A DNA stretch of 64,000 nucleotides from contig NC_013720.1 in NCBI RefSeq assembly GCF_000025185.1, positions 2,108,001 to 2,172,000 of the forward strand, given 5' to 3'. A program made the position numbers and the translations under genes. The notes under the pieces are model-generated. The model worked only from the letters and a program-made list of their open reading frames with translations, was not told the DNA's origin and made no database searches. Shown one piece after another: positions 26,667-35,303 of the stretch. The number at the start of each line of letters is the position of its first letter. Within the stretch, counting starts at the first letter, position 1. Origin of the DNA: Pirellula staleyi DSM 6068. Lineage in GTDB: Bacteria > Planctomycetota > Planctomycetia > Pirellulales > Pirellulaceae.

Positions 26667-27617
26667 ATGTCGGAAGTAGTCGCTCCTAATAATGATTCCG
26701 TGCTTGGTGTAACAGTTTGTACGAACTGTCAAAAGCGATTTCGTTTGCCGAAAAAGCACGAATCATTCATTGGAAAATCTGTCCGTTGTTCGTCGTGTCA
26801 TCAGCCTTTTGTGGTGAAACTTGAGGTTCCTTCGCAAGTGGAACAGGCTGCAATCCAGAACGCGGAGACCCAGCAATCGACGGAGACAGATGAAGGAAAA
26901 CGGACACGAACTCGTCGCACGAAGACACAAATTCGTGAGGAGCATTTAGCCAGGATCAACGAACACCTGAAGTCACTCCACAAGCGACTCATTGAGATCA
27001 ATGAACAAGGTGGCTCGGAAGAACAGGTACGAGTTTGGTGTATTGATGTGCTGCGTCTCGTGCTGGGGTACGAGGACTGTGATATCGATACGGAGGTTCA
27101 TACTTTGGGGCAGCGCATCGACATTGCGCTGAAGCATGACGACCGAATTTTCTTGGTCATCGAATGTAAAAATCCTCGGTTGAAACTCTCCGAGAAAGTT
27201 CGAGATCAAGCCGCGCAGTATGCTTCGAGTGTATCGGCTGATTGGGCAGTGACAACCAATGGATCGATCTGGTCGTTGTATCGAGTAATTCCTCGTCGTG
27301 GGCAAAGTGCAGATCCCATCAAAGTGTTCGATGCGGTGCTGCTGGATGAAGATGGGATTAGCGAAGCGGATGTCGCCAACTTCTATTTACTGACAAGCCG
27401 CGCGCTGTTTAATGGCGAAACAATGTGCGAGTTTCATCGCCGTGAATCGGCAAGTTACCAGCGTATTCTCTCGGTACTATCCACTGATCGCGTAGTAAAC
27501 GCGACGTGCAAAGCACTTATCGAAAACTATCAGGCGGAAACGGGTGAAAAGCCAGCTCTGACTGAGGACTACATCCGAGCCTGCCTAGCAGATATGTTTC
27601 TGCCCGATGAGCTATAG
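26667..27617 (+). CDS. Zinc-ribbon plus HsdR-N (PD-(D/E)xK nuclease-like) protein
   Basis: 316 residues from ATG at 26667 with AGGG before it. An N-terminal zinc ribbon has CTNC (18-21) and CSSC (41-44). After a Lys/Arg-rich linker (about 70-90) comes a type-I-restriction HsdR N-terminal-like domain: DTEVHTLGQRIDIALKH and VIECKN give the core acids Glu143, Asp152, Glu166 and Lys168, the order E-x-D-x-ExK of this nuclease fold. The C-terminus is helical. There is no helicase domain or methylase gene, so it is not a complete restriction enzyme. Possibly a stand-alone DNA-acting or defence protein. Confidence 0.8.
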   Translation: MSEVVAPNNDSVLGVTVCTNCQKRFRLPKKHESFIGKSVRCSSCHQPFVVKLEVPSQVEQAAIQNAETQQSTETDEGKRTRTRRTKTQIREEHLARINEHLKSLHKRLIEINEQGGSEEQVRVWCIDVLRLVLGYEDCDIDTEVHTLGQRIDIALKHDDRIFLVIECKNPRLKLSEKVRDQAAQYASSVSADWAVTTNGSIWSLYRVIPRRGQSADPIKVFDAVLLDEDGISEADVANFYLLTSRALFNGETMCEFHRRESASYQRILSVLSTDRVVNATCKALIENYQAETGEKPALTEDYIRACLADMFLPDEL

Positions 27618-27643
27618 AACCGTTTGTAATTGCTTCAACGCCC

Positions 27644-28375
27644 TCATGCCTTCTTCGTCCGTTTTTTAATGCGGGCGATGATGTTGGGCTTCTGGAATTC
27701 GCGGAGGGCATCTTTGCCGATCCAGCGCGCGGTGGGGTCGTCGGAACTGGCGAGGGACTCGGCTGTTGCCGTGGCGAGCGCGAGCAAGCGGCTGTTGCGT
27801 TTGCCGATGCAGCGGAGCGCCCAGTTCACCGCCTTTTTCACAAAATTGCGGCTGTCGCTGGCGTGCTTCACGATCAGCGCGAGCGACTGAGCAAACGGCT
27901 CGTCGGTGGCAGCTTTGTCGTGTACGCACATGCTGGCCAGCTGCGCGAAAGCGGCGCGGCGCTCGAACTCCGGCTTGCGCTTGGCCCATTGGGGAATCAT
28001 CTTCCAGGCGTGTGCGGTTTTCGAGAAGAGATGAAAGCAGGCGGTGTCGCAAATCGCCCAGCTGTCGAACTCTCCGCACCAGCGATTCATTTGCTGCGCG
28101 GTGACAAGCTGCGGATCGTCGATGAAGATAGCGATCATGTGCGCTTCGTAGTTCGGTGTTTGCCACAACTGCTGGGCAAGCTCGTGGTCGCGTCCGATCG
28201 ACTTGGCAAACTTTCGCAAATCGCCCACCGAAATGCCAAACGCGTTGTCGCTCGGGATCGCAAACCGGGCCATCCCGAGGCGAATTTTTTCGCTGCCCAT
28301 GCGCTCGAGCCGCGCCAGGACCTCGGCGGCTGATTGGCGAGTTGGGGCGGATTGGGTCGCTCGCTTTTGGGCCAT
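27644..28375 (-). CDS. DNA alkylation repair protein (AlkD-like)
   Basis: 243 residues. The chain is made of HEAT-like helical repeats. Motifs: ISVGDLRKFAKSIG, ELAQQLWQTPNYEAHMIAIFI, DSWAICDTACFHLF, and RNFVKKAVNWALRCIGKRN, all characteristic of DNA alkylation repair glycosylases of the AlkC/AlkD superfamily. The catalytic Asp of AlkD lies in the W-D/E region; here DSWAICD supplies acids. It should excise N3- or N7-alkylated bases. On the same strand as ada, whose gene is about 800 bases upstream, with a plus-strand gene between. Confidence 0.87.
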   Translation of the reverse strand: MAQKRATQSAPTRQSAAEVLARLERMGSEKIRLGMARFAIPSDNAFGISVGDLRKFAKSIGRDHELAQQLWQTPNYEAHMIAIFIDDPQLVTAQQMNRWCGEFDSWAICDTACFHLFSKTAHAWKMIPQWAKRKPEFERRAAFAQLASMCVHDKAATDEPFAQSLALIVKHASDSRNFVKKAVNWALRCIGKRNSRLLALATATAESLASSDDPTARWIGKDALREFQKPNIIARIKKRTKKA

Positions 28376-28641
28376 GCAGGGAAACTCCAGCGAAGCAAAG
28401 GGTGACAGCAGAGCGCGATCGAGGTGGCTCAGCGGCCTATTTTAGGGGCTTTTCGGCAGCTTTGGCTAGGAATCGTCGCGCCGGGGGCTCGCCAGCCAAT
28501 GGGGGGAGTGGCGGCGGAAGCTAACCGTCGCTGCGAATGCCTGCTGAATCGGTCTACCTGCGATTGTGAAGAAAACGATGCGAGGTGATAATTCGACCCG
28601 CCATTCTCCACTCACGACGCACCTCTCAGAGCTGAACCATC

Positions 28642-28647
28642 AAGGAG
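28642..28647 (+). promoter_or_regulatory. Shine-Dalgarno site for a TTG start
   Basis: AAGGAG lies seven bases before TTG at 28655 and is the best SD in the window; it decides this unusual start. Confidence 0.7.
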
Positions 28648-28654
28648 CCTTCCC

Positions 28655-29128
28655 TTGGAAGTTAATGACTATTTACTGTCGCACGAGGGGCTCGACTGGC
28701 ATGCCTTGATCGAACCGTGGCGCTGGATCTTTCCCGAAGAGGTTGAGTTTCAGCCCTGGCTGATGAACAAGTTTGGCGATCTCACCTGGATCGATGGAAC
28801 GGGAGCCGTGTTTCATTTGAATGTGTCGGAAGGGACGCTCGAGAAGGTGGCGGAGAACGAAGATCAGTTCCTCGATCTGCTCGAAGATCCCGACAACGCT
28901 GCCGAGTGGCTGATGTATCCGCTGGTCGATATGGCGACAGCCGCCGGCATGACGCTCGAGAATGGCGAGTGCTTTGGCTACGAAGAGCTGCCGGTTCTGG
29001 GTGGCGAATACGACACCGCCAACATTGCGATCTATGCGCTCGATTCGTACTGGAAATTCTGCGGCGATATGCACAACAAGCTGCAAGATGTTCCCGACGA
29101 TGACGACGAGGAATTCGAAGAAGAGTAA
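28655..29128 (+). CDS. DUF1851/Tdi1-like protein, T6SS-immunity family
   Basis: 157 residues from TTG, supported by AAGGAG at 28642-28647. The chain is very acidic (tail DDDDEEFEEE). Core motifs: DWHALIEPWRWIFPEE, then GDLTWIDGTGAVFHLNVSEGTLEKVAE, then LTYPL-type LMYPLVDMATAAGM, then GECFGYEELPVLGGEYDTANI. This matches GAD-related/DUF1851 C-terminal domains, which include type VI secretion immunity proteins. No toxin or T6SS gene lies nearby, so the immunity label is only a family name. Located between the alkylation-repair genes on the opposite strand. Confidence 0.75.
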   Translation: MEVNDYLLSHEGLDWHALIEPWRWIFPEEVEFQPWLMNKFGDLTWIDGTGAVFHLNVSEGTLEKVAENEDQFLDLLEDPDNAAEWLMYPLVDMATAAGMTLENGECFGYEELPVLGGEYDTANIAIYALDSYWKFCGDMHNKLQDVPDDDDEEFEEE

Positions 29129-29172
29129 TCGCAGAGGCATCGCGAAATGAGCGGTGCGCGATGGCGACAGCG

Positions 29173-30249
29173 CTACGGCTGTGACTCGCGCTCGAGCAGT
29201 TTGGCTTTGCGATCTTTGCCCCAGCGATAGCCGGTGATGCGCCCCGACTGAGTGACTGCGCGATGGCAGGGGACTGCAACGGCGATCGGATTTTTTCCGC
29301 ACGCGGTGCCGACAGCGCGGGCCGCTGTGGGCTGGCCGATGGCGCGCGCGATCTGCTGATAGGTGCGCGTGGCTCCAGCGGGAATGTTCTGCAGTTCCTG
29401 CCACACGCGCCGCTGAAACGCTGTGCCTTGCACATCGAGTGGCAGCTCGACCGACTGCGTGGGGCGCTCGATGCTGGCGACCGCCAGCAGGGCCCATCTT
29501 GTGAGCTGCTCGCTGGCCGGAACAAAAGCCGCGCGAGGAAATCGCTTGCGCAACAGCTGCTCGGCGGCAGCGGCTGAATCGGCCAGTTCCATCGCGACAA
29601 TGCCGCGCTCGGTGGCAGCGATGGCCAGGGAGCCGAGCCAGGTTGGTGCGACGATGGTTGCGAGTGTGGTGGTGGCTGCTTGACGGCGGCGCTCGGCGGG
29701 AGAGAGGCCGCTGCGGGCCGACTTGGGGCCATAGATTTGGCTCGTCGAGCGAGCGCCGGATGCGTGCATGGCGTCGAGAATCGAGGCACCCGCTTCGAGC
29801 TGCTGATGCAGCCGCTGCTGGCGCTCGGCAAGGGCATATTGCTTGGGAGAGACCCCCAACGTGCGGCGAAAAATCCGCTGCAGATGCGGCCCGGTGAGTC
29901 CCACTTCAGCGGCCAGCTCGTCGAGTGTGAGAGGCGTCGATGAGTGCTCGATCCGCTGGCAGGTGGCCACGACAGCAGGATGAATCGGCCGCACGGCGCT
30001 CCGCGGGTGACATTTTTTACAAGCTCGAAACCCGGCACGCTCGGCCAGCAGAGGGGTGGCGAAGAAGCGAACGTTTTCGCGCCGCGCGAGTCGCGACGAG
30101 CAGCTTGGACGGCAGTAGATGCCGGTGGTTCGCACCGCAAACACAAACTGGCCATCGCAGCTTGCTTCGCGAGCGAGAACTGCTTGCCAGCGCTTATCAT
30201 CGGAGAGCGTGGAGATGTGGGAAGAAGTACGCGCGTCGGAGATTGGCAT
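29173..30249 (-). CDS. ada: Ada: methylphosphotriester/O6-methylguanine methyltransferase and regulator
   Basis: 358 residues from ATG at 30249. Ada-Zn domain: YCRPSC and ACKKC supply Cys46, Cys50, Cys77 and Cys80; the first is the usual methyl acceptor from phosphotriesters. An AraC-type DNA-binding part (about 90-180) has LTLDELAAEVGLTGPHLQRIFR. The C-terminal Ogt domain contains the VPCHRAV active site for O6-methylguanine and GRITGYRWG. Once methylated, Ada of other bacteria activates its own regulon, which often includes alkA or alkB; here the AlkD-like gene is close by. Complete, full-length three-part protein. Confidence 0.95.
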   Translation of the reverse strand: MPISDARTSSHISTLSDDKRWQAVLAREASCDGQFVFAVRTTGIYCRPSCSSRLARRENVRFFATPLLAERAGFRACKKCHPRSAVRPIHPAVVATCQRIEHSSTPLTLDELAAEVGLTGPHLQRIFRRTLGVSPKQYALAERQQRLHQQLEAGASILDAMHASGARSTSQIYGPKSARSGLSPAERRRQAATTTLATIVAPTWLGSLAIAATERGIVAMELADSAAAAEQLLRKRFPRAAFVPASEQLTRWALLAVASIERPTQSVELPLDVQGTAFQRRVWQELQNIPAGATRTYQQIARAIGQPTAARAVGTACGKNPIAVAVPCHRAVTQSGRITGYRWGKDRKAKLLERESQP

Positions 30250-30475
30250 AGAAAACCACAAGGCTGTCAGCAAAGGGATGCAACAGGACTATGGCATCGT
30301 AGCAGGGGAGTGGCAGCGCTCTATCGAAATCTTGCGCTCGAGTTCAAATCAAACGCCAGCGGTTCTCGTACTTCGGCTAGCGTTTGGCATCACAGGACGC
30401 AGTGGTTGATGAACCATTGCGAAACCAAAGCCGAACGGCAGTCCGGTGTATGCGGTTGTTATCCGACGTTTTTAG

Positions 30476-30991
30476 CTAAGGTTTGCAGCGGCCTTCCTTG
30501 CGAAGTGCTTTATATTCAGGCCAACCGTATCGCCCTTCATGCTCCTCGACGAAGAAAGCACAGTTACGAGCGAGAAAGCTAAACTTGAAGCCATCCTGGT
30601 TGCGGATATGCAAAATTGCATCACGAACGGTATCGCCGAACAGTGTGGCAACAGAATCGTCATTGAAACCGCTCCTCGGCGGTTTCCATTTCTTGTCGTA
30701 ATGCTTGACGTCAATTTCGTAGACGCCATCAAGAACCCAGTGCGGCATTGGCAAATAGTTGTTGCCGATATGGGATTGCCATTCGCCGTCAGATTGAGCA
30801 CGCGGTCGGCGATCGAGGACCATCGAAAACCAACCGGTTTGCTCGAACGAGAAGCCGGTTGCAATTAAAGAAACTTTTCGTTCAGCATCACCAAGTGCTC
30901 TCTCCCAATCCGGATCGTAGTTGTTAAGCCGGTTCCAAATATACTCTTGGATCTGGCATTTGTCGCGTATGAGGTCTAGTGTACGAGCCAT
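30476..30991 (-). CDS. Hypothetical protein, lower GC than neighbours
   Basis: 171 residues. No signal peptide or membrane helix. The chain is aromatic-rich (WNRLNNYDPDW, MPHWVLDGVYEIDVKHYDKKW, GWPEYKALRKEG). I recognise no family. Its base composition is visibly less GC-rich than surrounding genes, which suggests recent acquisition. It ends 227 bases before ada's start region and runs in the same direction; its promoter side faces the repeat element at 31066-31173. Confidence 0.6.
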   Translation of the reverse strand: MARTLDLIRDKCQIQEYIWNRLNNYDPDWERALGDAERKVSLIATGFSFEQTGWFSMVLDRRPRAQSDGEWQSHIGNNYLPMPHWVLDGVYEIDVKHYDKKWKPPRSGFNDDSVATLFGDTVRDAILHIRNQDGFKFSFLARNCAFFVEEHEGRYGWPEYKALRKEGRCKP

Positions 30992-31065
30992 CGTATTGTG
31001 CGTACGAGGATTTCAGTTGGATTAACGATGAATGTCAGGAAGCAAAGAACAGGCTGCAACCAAGT

Positions 31066-31173
31066 GTGCCACTGGGCTCTGCCCAGTGAGAAGTGCAAAT
31101 CGGCCCAATTTTCAGGCAGATTTCGACAAAAACATCGGTTCCAACTTCTGCACTGGCAAGATGCCAGTGGCAC
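31066..31173. repeat. BIME-like element: two hairpins in inverted orientation
   Basis: Hairpin one: CACTGGGC (31070-31077) with GCCCAGTG (31081-31088). Hairpin two: CACTGGCA (31151-31158) with TGCCAGTG (31162-31169). The pair is itself inverted: GTGCCACTGG opens the element (31066-31075) and CCAGTGGCAC closes it (31164-31173), and AGAAGT (31089-31094) mirrors ACTTCT (31144-31149). I recall similar CACTGG/CCAGTG units as scattered repeats in planctomycete genomes, but could not check. Confidence 0.6.
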
Positions 31174-31227
31174 CCATTAGACCTGACACTAATCGATAGA
31201 CGAAGTAATAGTTTGCTAGACGGAGTT

Positions 31228-32106
31228 CTAATCCTTCAGCGGACGCCCTTGCGCGTCGGGAAGTTTTCCCATCAGGATCATGATGAAATCGATCAAGGCC
31301 CAGATGCCACAGCCGCCGCAAGTGAGGAGCTGAATCACACCTTCTTTGGTGTAGCCCAGGTAGAAGCGGTGGACTCCTAAGCCGCCTGCCAGCCAGCAAA
31401 TCACAGCGGTGAGGATGCGGCTCTTATCGCTCTTCTCGCCAGAAGCGGCGCTCTTGGATTTGGATTTCGTTTTTGATTTCACACTCGATGAGCTGCCGGA
31501 TGTGCCGAACGAAAGTTCGCCACCAGCGGCAGGGGCCGAAGCGCCGCCGAAGTTAAAGCCTCCGGAGCCACTCTCTTCAGCGGGTGGGCTGGCCGCATCG
31601 CCAAACGCGAAATTGAATCCACCCGATGCCGAGCCACTGGCAGGGGGAGGGGTCGGAGCTTTCGGAGTGGGTGGTGGTGTTGGAGTCGGCGGAGGAGTTG
31701 GCGCTGGTTGCTCTTCGGGAGGGAGCAATTCGGGATAGAGATCGCTGGCCCATTGCCACTGCTGGCTACCATCTTTGAGGAGCTGCGAATCGACAGTGAT
31801 GCGCCCCTCGGCATACCAGCCGTTGAGTTCCTCGCGCGGGACCGGTCCGTAGGTTTCGCCATCCTCGGTCTTCAAGTGCCAAAGATCGGGCTTGGGCTTG
31901 GCAGCGGCGAGCGGGGTTGCTTTCGCGATCGGCTTGGCAACCGGTGTGACCGGCGCTGCTGGTGCGGGAGCCGTGGGCGCAGCAGTCGTGGCGGCAGGGA
32001 CCACGATGACCGCCGTGCACTTGGGGCACTTTATTTTTTTGCCAGCAGCGGTGTCGGGAACACGGAAGCGACCAGAGCAGCTGCTGCACGAAACTTCAAG
32101 AGGCAT
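31228..32106 (-). CDS. Zinc-ribbon, GYF-like and TM2-domain fusion protein
   Basis: 292 residues. N-terminal zinc ribbon CSSCSGRF...CPKC (residues about 7-28). After an Ala/Pro-rich linker, DLWHLKTEDGETYGPVPREELNGWYAEGRI is a GYF_2-like unit, cut here to its GPVPREEL core. A long Pro/Thr/Gly/Ser low-complexity stretch follows. The C-terminal TM2 domain has two membrane helices with the signature LGVHRFYLGYTKEGVIQLLT. TM2 proteins occur in signalling and envelope contexts; the zinc-ribbon/GYF fusion is a planctomycete arrangement. Downstream of thiG on the same strand, 158 bases away. Confidence 0.85.
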   Translation of the reverse strand: MPLEVSCSSCSGRFRVPDTAAGKKIKCPKCTAVIVVPAATTAAPTAPAPAAPVTPVAKPIAKATPLAAAKPKPDLWHLKTEDGETYGPVPREELNGWYAEGRITVDSQLLKDGSQQWQWASDLYPELLPPEEQPAPTPPPTPTPPPTPKAPTPPPASGSASGGFNFAFGDAASPPAEESGSGGFNFGGASAPAAGGELSFGTSGSSSSVKSKTKSKSKSAASGEKSDKSRILTAVICWLAGGLGVHRFYLGYTKEGVIQLLTCGGCGIWALIDFIMILMGKLPDAQGRPLKD

Positions 32107-32264
32107 GATGATGAATCGCGGTGGATCGAGGATGCTGTGGAGAGGTGCCTCTATAGTGGCTTGCCTAGAAACGTTTTTCCAGTGTTTTTGTACTCTCGGG
32201 GCGTAAGTTCTCGGGAACTCACCACAGCCGTTGCTCGTCCGCGATCAGCCTCGTCGCGATCAGC

Positions 32265-33149
32265 CTAGTCGTTACCGGCCAGGAAGGGACGCGTGGCGAT
32301 CATTCCTTCGTGCGGGCTGCTGGCGGTGGCATAGAGCCGTTTGGGAATCCGCCCCGCCAGGTAGGCTGTTCGTCCCGCTTCGCAGGCCAGACGCATGGCG
32401 GTCGACATCGCCAGTGGATCGCGGGCGTGGGCAATGGCGGTGTTCAGCAGCACGCCGTCGACGCCGAGTTCCATCGCAAAAGCGACGTCGCTTGCGGTTC
32501 CCACACCGGCGTCGATGATCACTGGATAGTCGGGGTCCTCGTCCTTCAGGTACTCGAGAATGATCTTGATGTTGTTAGGGTTCAGCACTCCTTGGCCACT
32601 GCCGATGGGGCTGCCAGCGGGCATCACGGCGGTGGCACCAAGCTTTTTCAGACGGCGGGCAAGGACCGGATCGTCGCTTGTGTAGCACAGCACCTGAAAA
32701 CCTTCGCTCACCAGCTGTTCGGTGGCGCGGAGCAGCTCGACCGGATCGGGGAGGAGTGTTTTGCTATCGCCGAGGACTTCGAGTTTTACCCAATCGGCGC
32801 CGGGGTTCTCGAGGCTGAGCAGAATCTCGCGCCCCATGCGGGCGACGCGCACGGCATCGGTGGCGGTGTAGCAGCCGGCCGTGTTGGGGAGCAGGGTGTA
32901 GCGCGACAGATCGAGAAAATCGAGGATGTTTTTCCCACCGCCGTCGTACAGACGCTCGCGGCGAACCGCGACGGTGATGCAATCGCTTCCCGAGAGGGCG
33001 AGCGAGCGCTGCATCGTCTCAAACGTGTCGTACTTCCCTGTGCCGACGATCAGGCGACTTTTCAGCTGAAACTTACCGAGCTGAAGTGTCGCGGAAGCAG
33101 GGGGCTGAGGGGTGGCAGCAGCGTCGGCGGTGGTCTCGGCGGTCGACAT
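32265..33149 (-). CDS. thiG: Thiazole synthase ThiG
   Basis: 294 residues, about 35 longer than usual because of an Ala/Thr-rich N-terminal extension. TIM-barrel ThiG motifs: [45 protein letters not shown] (the Lys forming the imine with the deoxyxylulose phosphate), [32 protein letters not shown] and GVLLNTAIA. It makes the thiazole phosphate moiety of thiamine from deoxyxylulose-5-phosphate, ThiS-thiocarboxylate and a glycine-derived imine. thiS lies 66 bases upstream, so the two form an operon. Confidence 0.96.
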   Translation of the reverse strand: MSTAETTADAAATPQPPASATLQLGKFQLKSRLIVGTGKYDTFETMQRSLALSGSDCITVAVRRERLYDGGGKNILDFLDLSRYTLLPNTAGCYTATDAVRVARMGREILLSLENPGADWVKLEVLGDSKTLLPDPVELLRATEQLVSEGFQVLCYTSDDPVLARRLKKLGATAVMPAGSPIGSGQGVLNPNNIKIILEYLKDEDPDYPVIIDAGVGTASDVAFAMELGVDGVLLNTAIAHARDPLAMSTAMRLACEAGRTAYLAGRIPKRLYATASSPHEGMIATRPFLAGND

Positions 33150-33215
33150 GAGTGGTCAGGCTGAAAAAGTGAACTGCCAGCGAAATGGGGGCTGAAATGA
33201 GCAGGTTTCTTCAGT

Positions 33216-33419
33216 CTATCCGCCACCCACGAGCGTGACCACCTCTAGGCGGTCGCCGTCGGTGACCAAACGTGTCGCGTGCTGCGAGCGGGGCACGATT
33301 TGCTCGTTCACTTCCACTGCCACGCCGCGCGTCGGCATGGACAGCGCCGTCAGCAGATCGGCGAGCGTGCAAGGCTCGGGAAGTTCTCGATCTTCGCCAT
33401 TGACCACGATACGGAGCAT
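33216..33419 (-). CDS. thiS: Sulfur carrier protein ThiS
   Basis: 67 residues from ATG at 33419 (a start 12 bases upstream is in frame). Ubiquitin-like beta-grasp: LRIVVNGEDREL, TLADLLTAL, GVAVEVNEQIVPRSQH, and a C-terminal VTLVGGG with the terminal Gly-Gly to be thiocarboxylated. Delivers sulfur to ThiG, whose gene follows. Confidence 0.94.
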   Translation of the reverse strand: MLRIVVNGEDRELPEPCTLADLLTALSMPTRGVAVEVNEQIVPRSQHATRLVTDGDRLEVVTLVGGG

Positions 33420-33556
33420 CGGTCGTCTCAATTCCTGTCGCTAAATCGGGCTCGTCAAACGGCTCGCAATCTTCCAGACATCGAATATGTCGTTAATTCC
33501 GCCTGCTCGGTAGGGCCTGTGAGCCGCTGGCAGCTTAAACAAGTGCCGATGGCCTC

Positions 33557-34324
33557 TTAAAAAAGCCAGCCCCACGGCGTGCGGCTATAGAACGGTTTGG
33601 ATTTTTCCAGGAAGTATTTTGTGAGGCTTTCGGCCGGGGCGATGCGGATGAAATCGACCGGTGGATCGGGAATTTCTGTGCTGCTGACCACCACACCGAT
33701 CCCGGCCATCGTTTGATCCCAGTCCCCGGTCAGTTCCACCCCCACGAGTGTATTGGGTTTATCGCTGCTGGAAGGATCGTGATAGAGCGCCAGGTACGCG
33801 CGGCTGACATTGCGATGCCGCTTAAAATACTGCTGCAGCGCCCGGGCCAATACGTGCGGATAGTTCAGCGGCGCGCCGATCTGCACTTCGGTCTGCTGCT
33901 GGATCGTGCGGCGCTCGTCGGGCTCGAAGAGTGAACCGTCGAGCAGCCTTTCGATTTCGGTCGGGGTGAACTCTTTGCCGTAGTCGGAGCCGGGATTCAG
34001 CACCAGAGGGGAGCCGGCGGTGAGCGCCAGCAGATCGCGGGCGCTCATCCCCAGGTACGAGGCGTTGCTCTTGAGCCCCGCTTTCAGCCGCTCGAGCGAC
34101 GAAAAGATTGGAATGTACGTTTTGCCATCGCGCTCGAAGGTTCGCAGCAGGATCGACTCTCCCGCATCAACGTGCCGCGTGGTTTCGGCCAGGGGCGCGT
34201 CGCCTCCTTGCAAGACAAAGAGGGTCGATTGCAGCAAAACTTCGTAGAAATGAGGGCGAGCACCGGCATCTTTCGAGGCCGCCACGAGCGCTTTTTCGAG
34301 GTCGTTTTGAGGAGTAAATGCCAT
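33557..34324 (-). CDS. SseB-like protein
   Basis: 255 residues. N-terminal SseB-like domain: QNDLEKALVAASKD near residue 6, EVLLQSTLFVLQ, TYIPIFSSLERL and MSARDLLALTAGSPLVLNPGSDYGKEFTP, cut to LVLNPGSDYGKEF. A C-terminal SseB_C-type region follows, ending WDQTMAGIGVVVSSTEIPDPPVDFIRI, of which the first part is representative. SseB is known from enteric bacteria for serine sensitivity, and the domain also occurs in secretion-related contexts. Biochemical role unknown. It precedes thiS on the same strand by 137 bases. Confidence 0.83.
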   Translation of the reverse strand: MAFTPQNDLEKALVAASKDAGARPHFYEVLLQSTLFVLQGGDAPLAETTRHVDAGESILLRTFERDGKTYIPIFSSLERLKAGLKSNASYLGMSARDLLALTAGSPLVLNPGSDYGKEFTPTEIERLLDGSLFEPDERRTIQQQTEVQIGAPLNYPHVLARALQQYFKRHRNVSRAYLALYHDPSSSDKPNTLVGVELTGDWDQTMAGIGVVVSSTEIPDPPVDFIRIAPAESLTKYFLEKSKPFYSRTPWGWLF

Positions 34325-34405
34325 CCCACGCTGCGCTGCCCAGTGGCAGCGCTACCCGATTTGCCGATCGATACAGGGCTCACCAAAAACGGGGGGCCGA
34401 AGCAA

Positions 34406-34984
34406 TTATTCGCGAATTTCGAGGTTGCGAGCCTTGCCACCATCGAGCCGCAGCATCGGAGCCGCTTGCGCGGTGAGGGTGCTGGTAGTGCCGCGGACCC
34501 AAGGGAACGAGTAGGCGACAAAAATGCCGCTGTTGGCATCTGCCACGTACACCACGCACTGGGCAGGACGCTGGTTACCGCCCCGAACGTTCCACAAGCC
34601 GGTCGCCATCACATAGGTCGGCTTCTTCCCTTTTTCGACTGGCAAATCGTTCACAATATTGGTCTTAAACCAGCCGGTGAATTTGCCGACGCGCGGGTTC
34701 ATCACAAAGCATTGCAGGTCGCCGGTCAGGTAGTCGAGGAAAAACACCCCTTCGGCTTCTTCGTCGACAGCACCGGTGGCGACCGCAAACGTTTCAGCGC
34801 CGTGGGTGGCCGAGGCGTGCAGCTTCATTTCAGCAAATCGGCTGGCGATCGATTCGTGGGTTTCAGCCGATGCTGGGGCCCCTCGTTCGAGGAGCACACC
34901 GGCAGCGACGGCAAGTCCCAGGCAAAGACCGAGGCAGAGTCCCAAACCGGTACCGCGCCAGAAACGAGATTTCAGCAGTCGCAT
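34406..34984 (-). CDS. Exported planctomycete protein of unknown function
   Basis: 192 residues with an N-terminal membrane anchor or signal peptide (GLCLGLCLGLAVAAGVLL, a tandem LGLC repeat). The remainder is beta-rich with EGVFFLDYLTGDLQCFVMNP, KFTGWFKTNIVNDL, PTYVMATGLWNVRGGN and CVVYVADANSGIFVAYSF. These look like successive blades, but I do not recognise a named family. It sits upstream of the SseB-like gene on the minus strand (81-base gap). Confidence 0.72.
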   Translation of the reverse strand: MRLLKSRFWRGTGLGLCLGLCLGLAVAAGVLLERGAPASAETHESIASRFAEMKLHASATHGAETFAVATGAVDEEAEGVFFLDYLTGDLQCFVMNPRVGKFTGWFKTNIVNDLPVEKGKKPTYVMATGLWNVRGGNQRPAQCVVYVADANSGIFVAYSFPWVRGTTSTLTAQAAPMLRLDGGKARNLEIRE

Positions 34985-35303
34985 GGCAAAAATCCTTCAA
35001 GCCAAAAAGAATCGAGATGTGCTGTAGTTGCTGTAAGTCGCGCGAGGGTAGGCAAATACGCACACCGCTTGCCTGCGCTCGCCCCGCTAAGTGAAATCGT
35101 ACCCGACAACGGCCTTCGAGGAAATGAGAAACCCGCTGAACCCGAAGTTGTGGCAGTTGGTCGCCCGCTAGACCAACTCGGGGGCCCGAGCATACCATCA
35201 ACAGCTGTGGCAACGACCAAGGGCGACGATCTACCAAGATCACCCCCGCAGCCGAGCCCAGCGACGAAGCGGAACTTGAAGGACCAGCGGACGACGCGCT
35301 GCT
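34985..35303. other. Intergenic stretch between divergent genes
   Basis: 319 bases. It holds a perfect 8-bp hairpin, AGTTGGTC (35155-35162) with GACCAACT (35171-35178). Otherwise no gene or clear promoter was seen; a minus-strand frame across it has Arg/Ser-rich, domain-free product. Confidence 0.4.

Noticed and set aside
26667-27617. Complete type I restriction system
   Set aside because: Only an HsdR-N-like domain is present; no helicase, HsdM or HsdS genes are near.
28655-29128. Type VI secretion effector/immunity pair
   Set aside because: No effector or secretion gene is adjacent; only the family resemblance of the immunity-like domain supports it.
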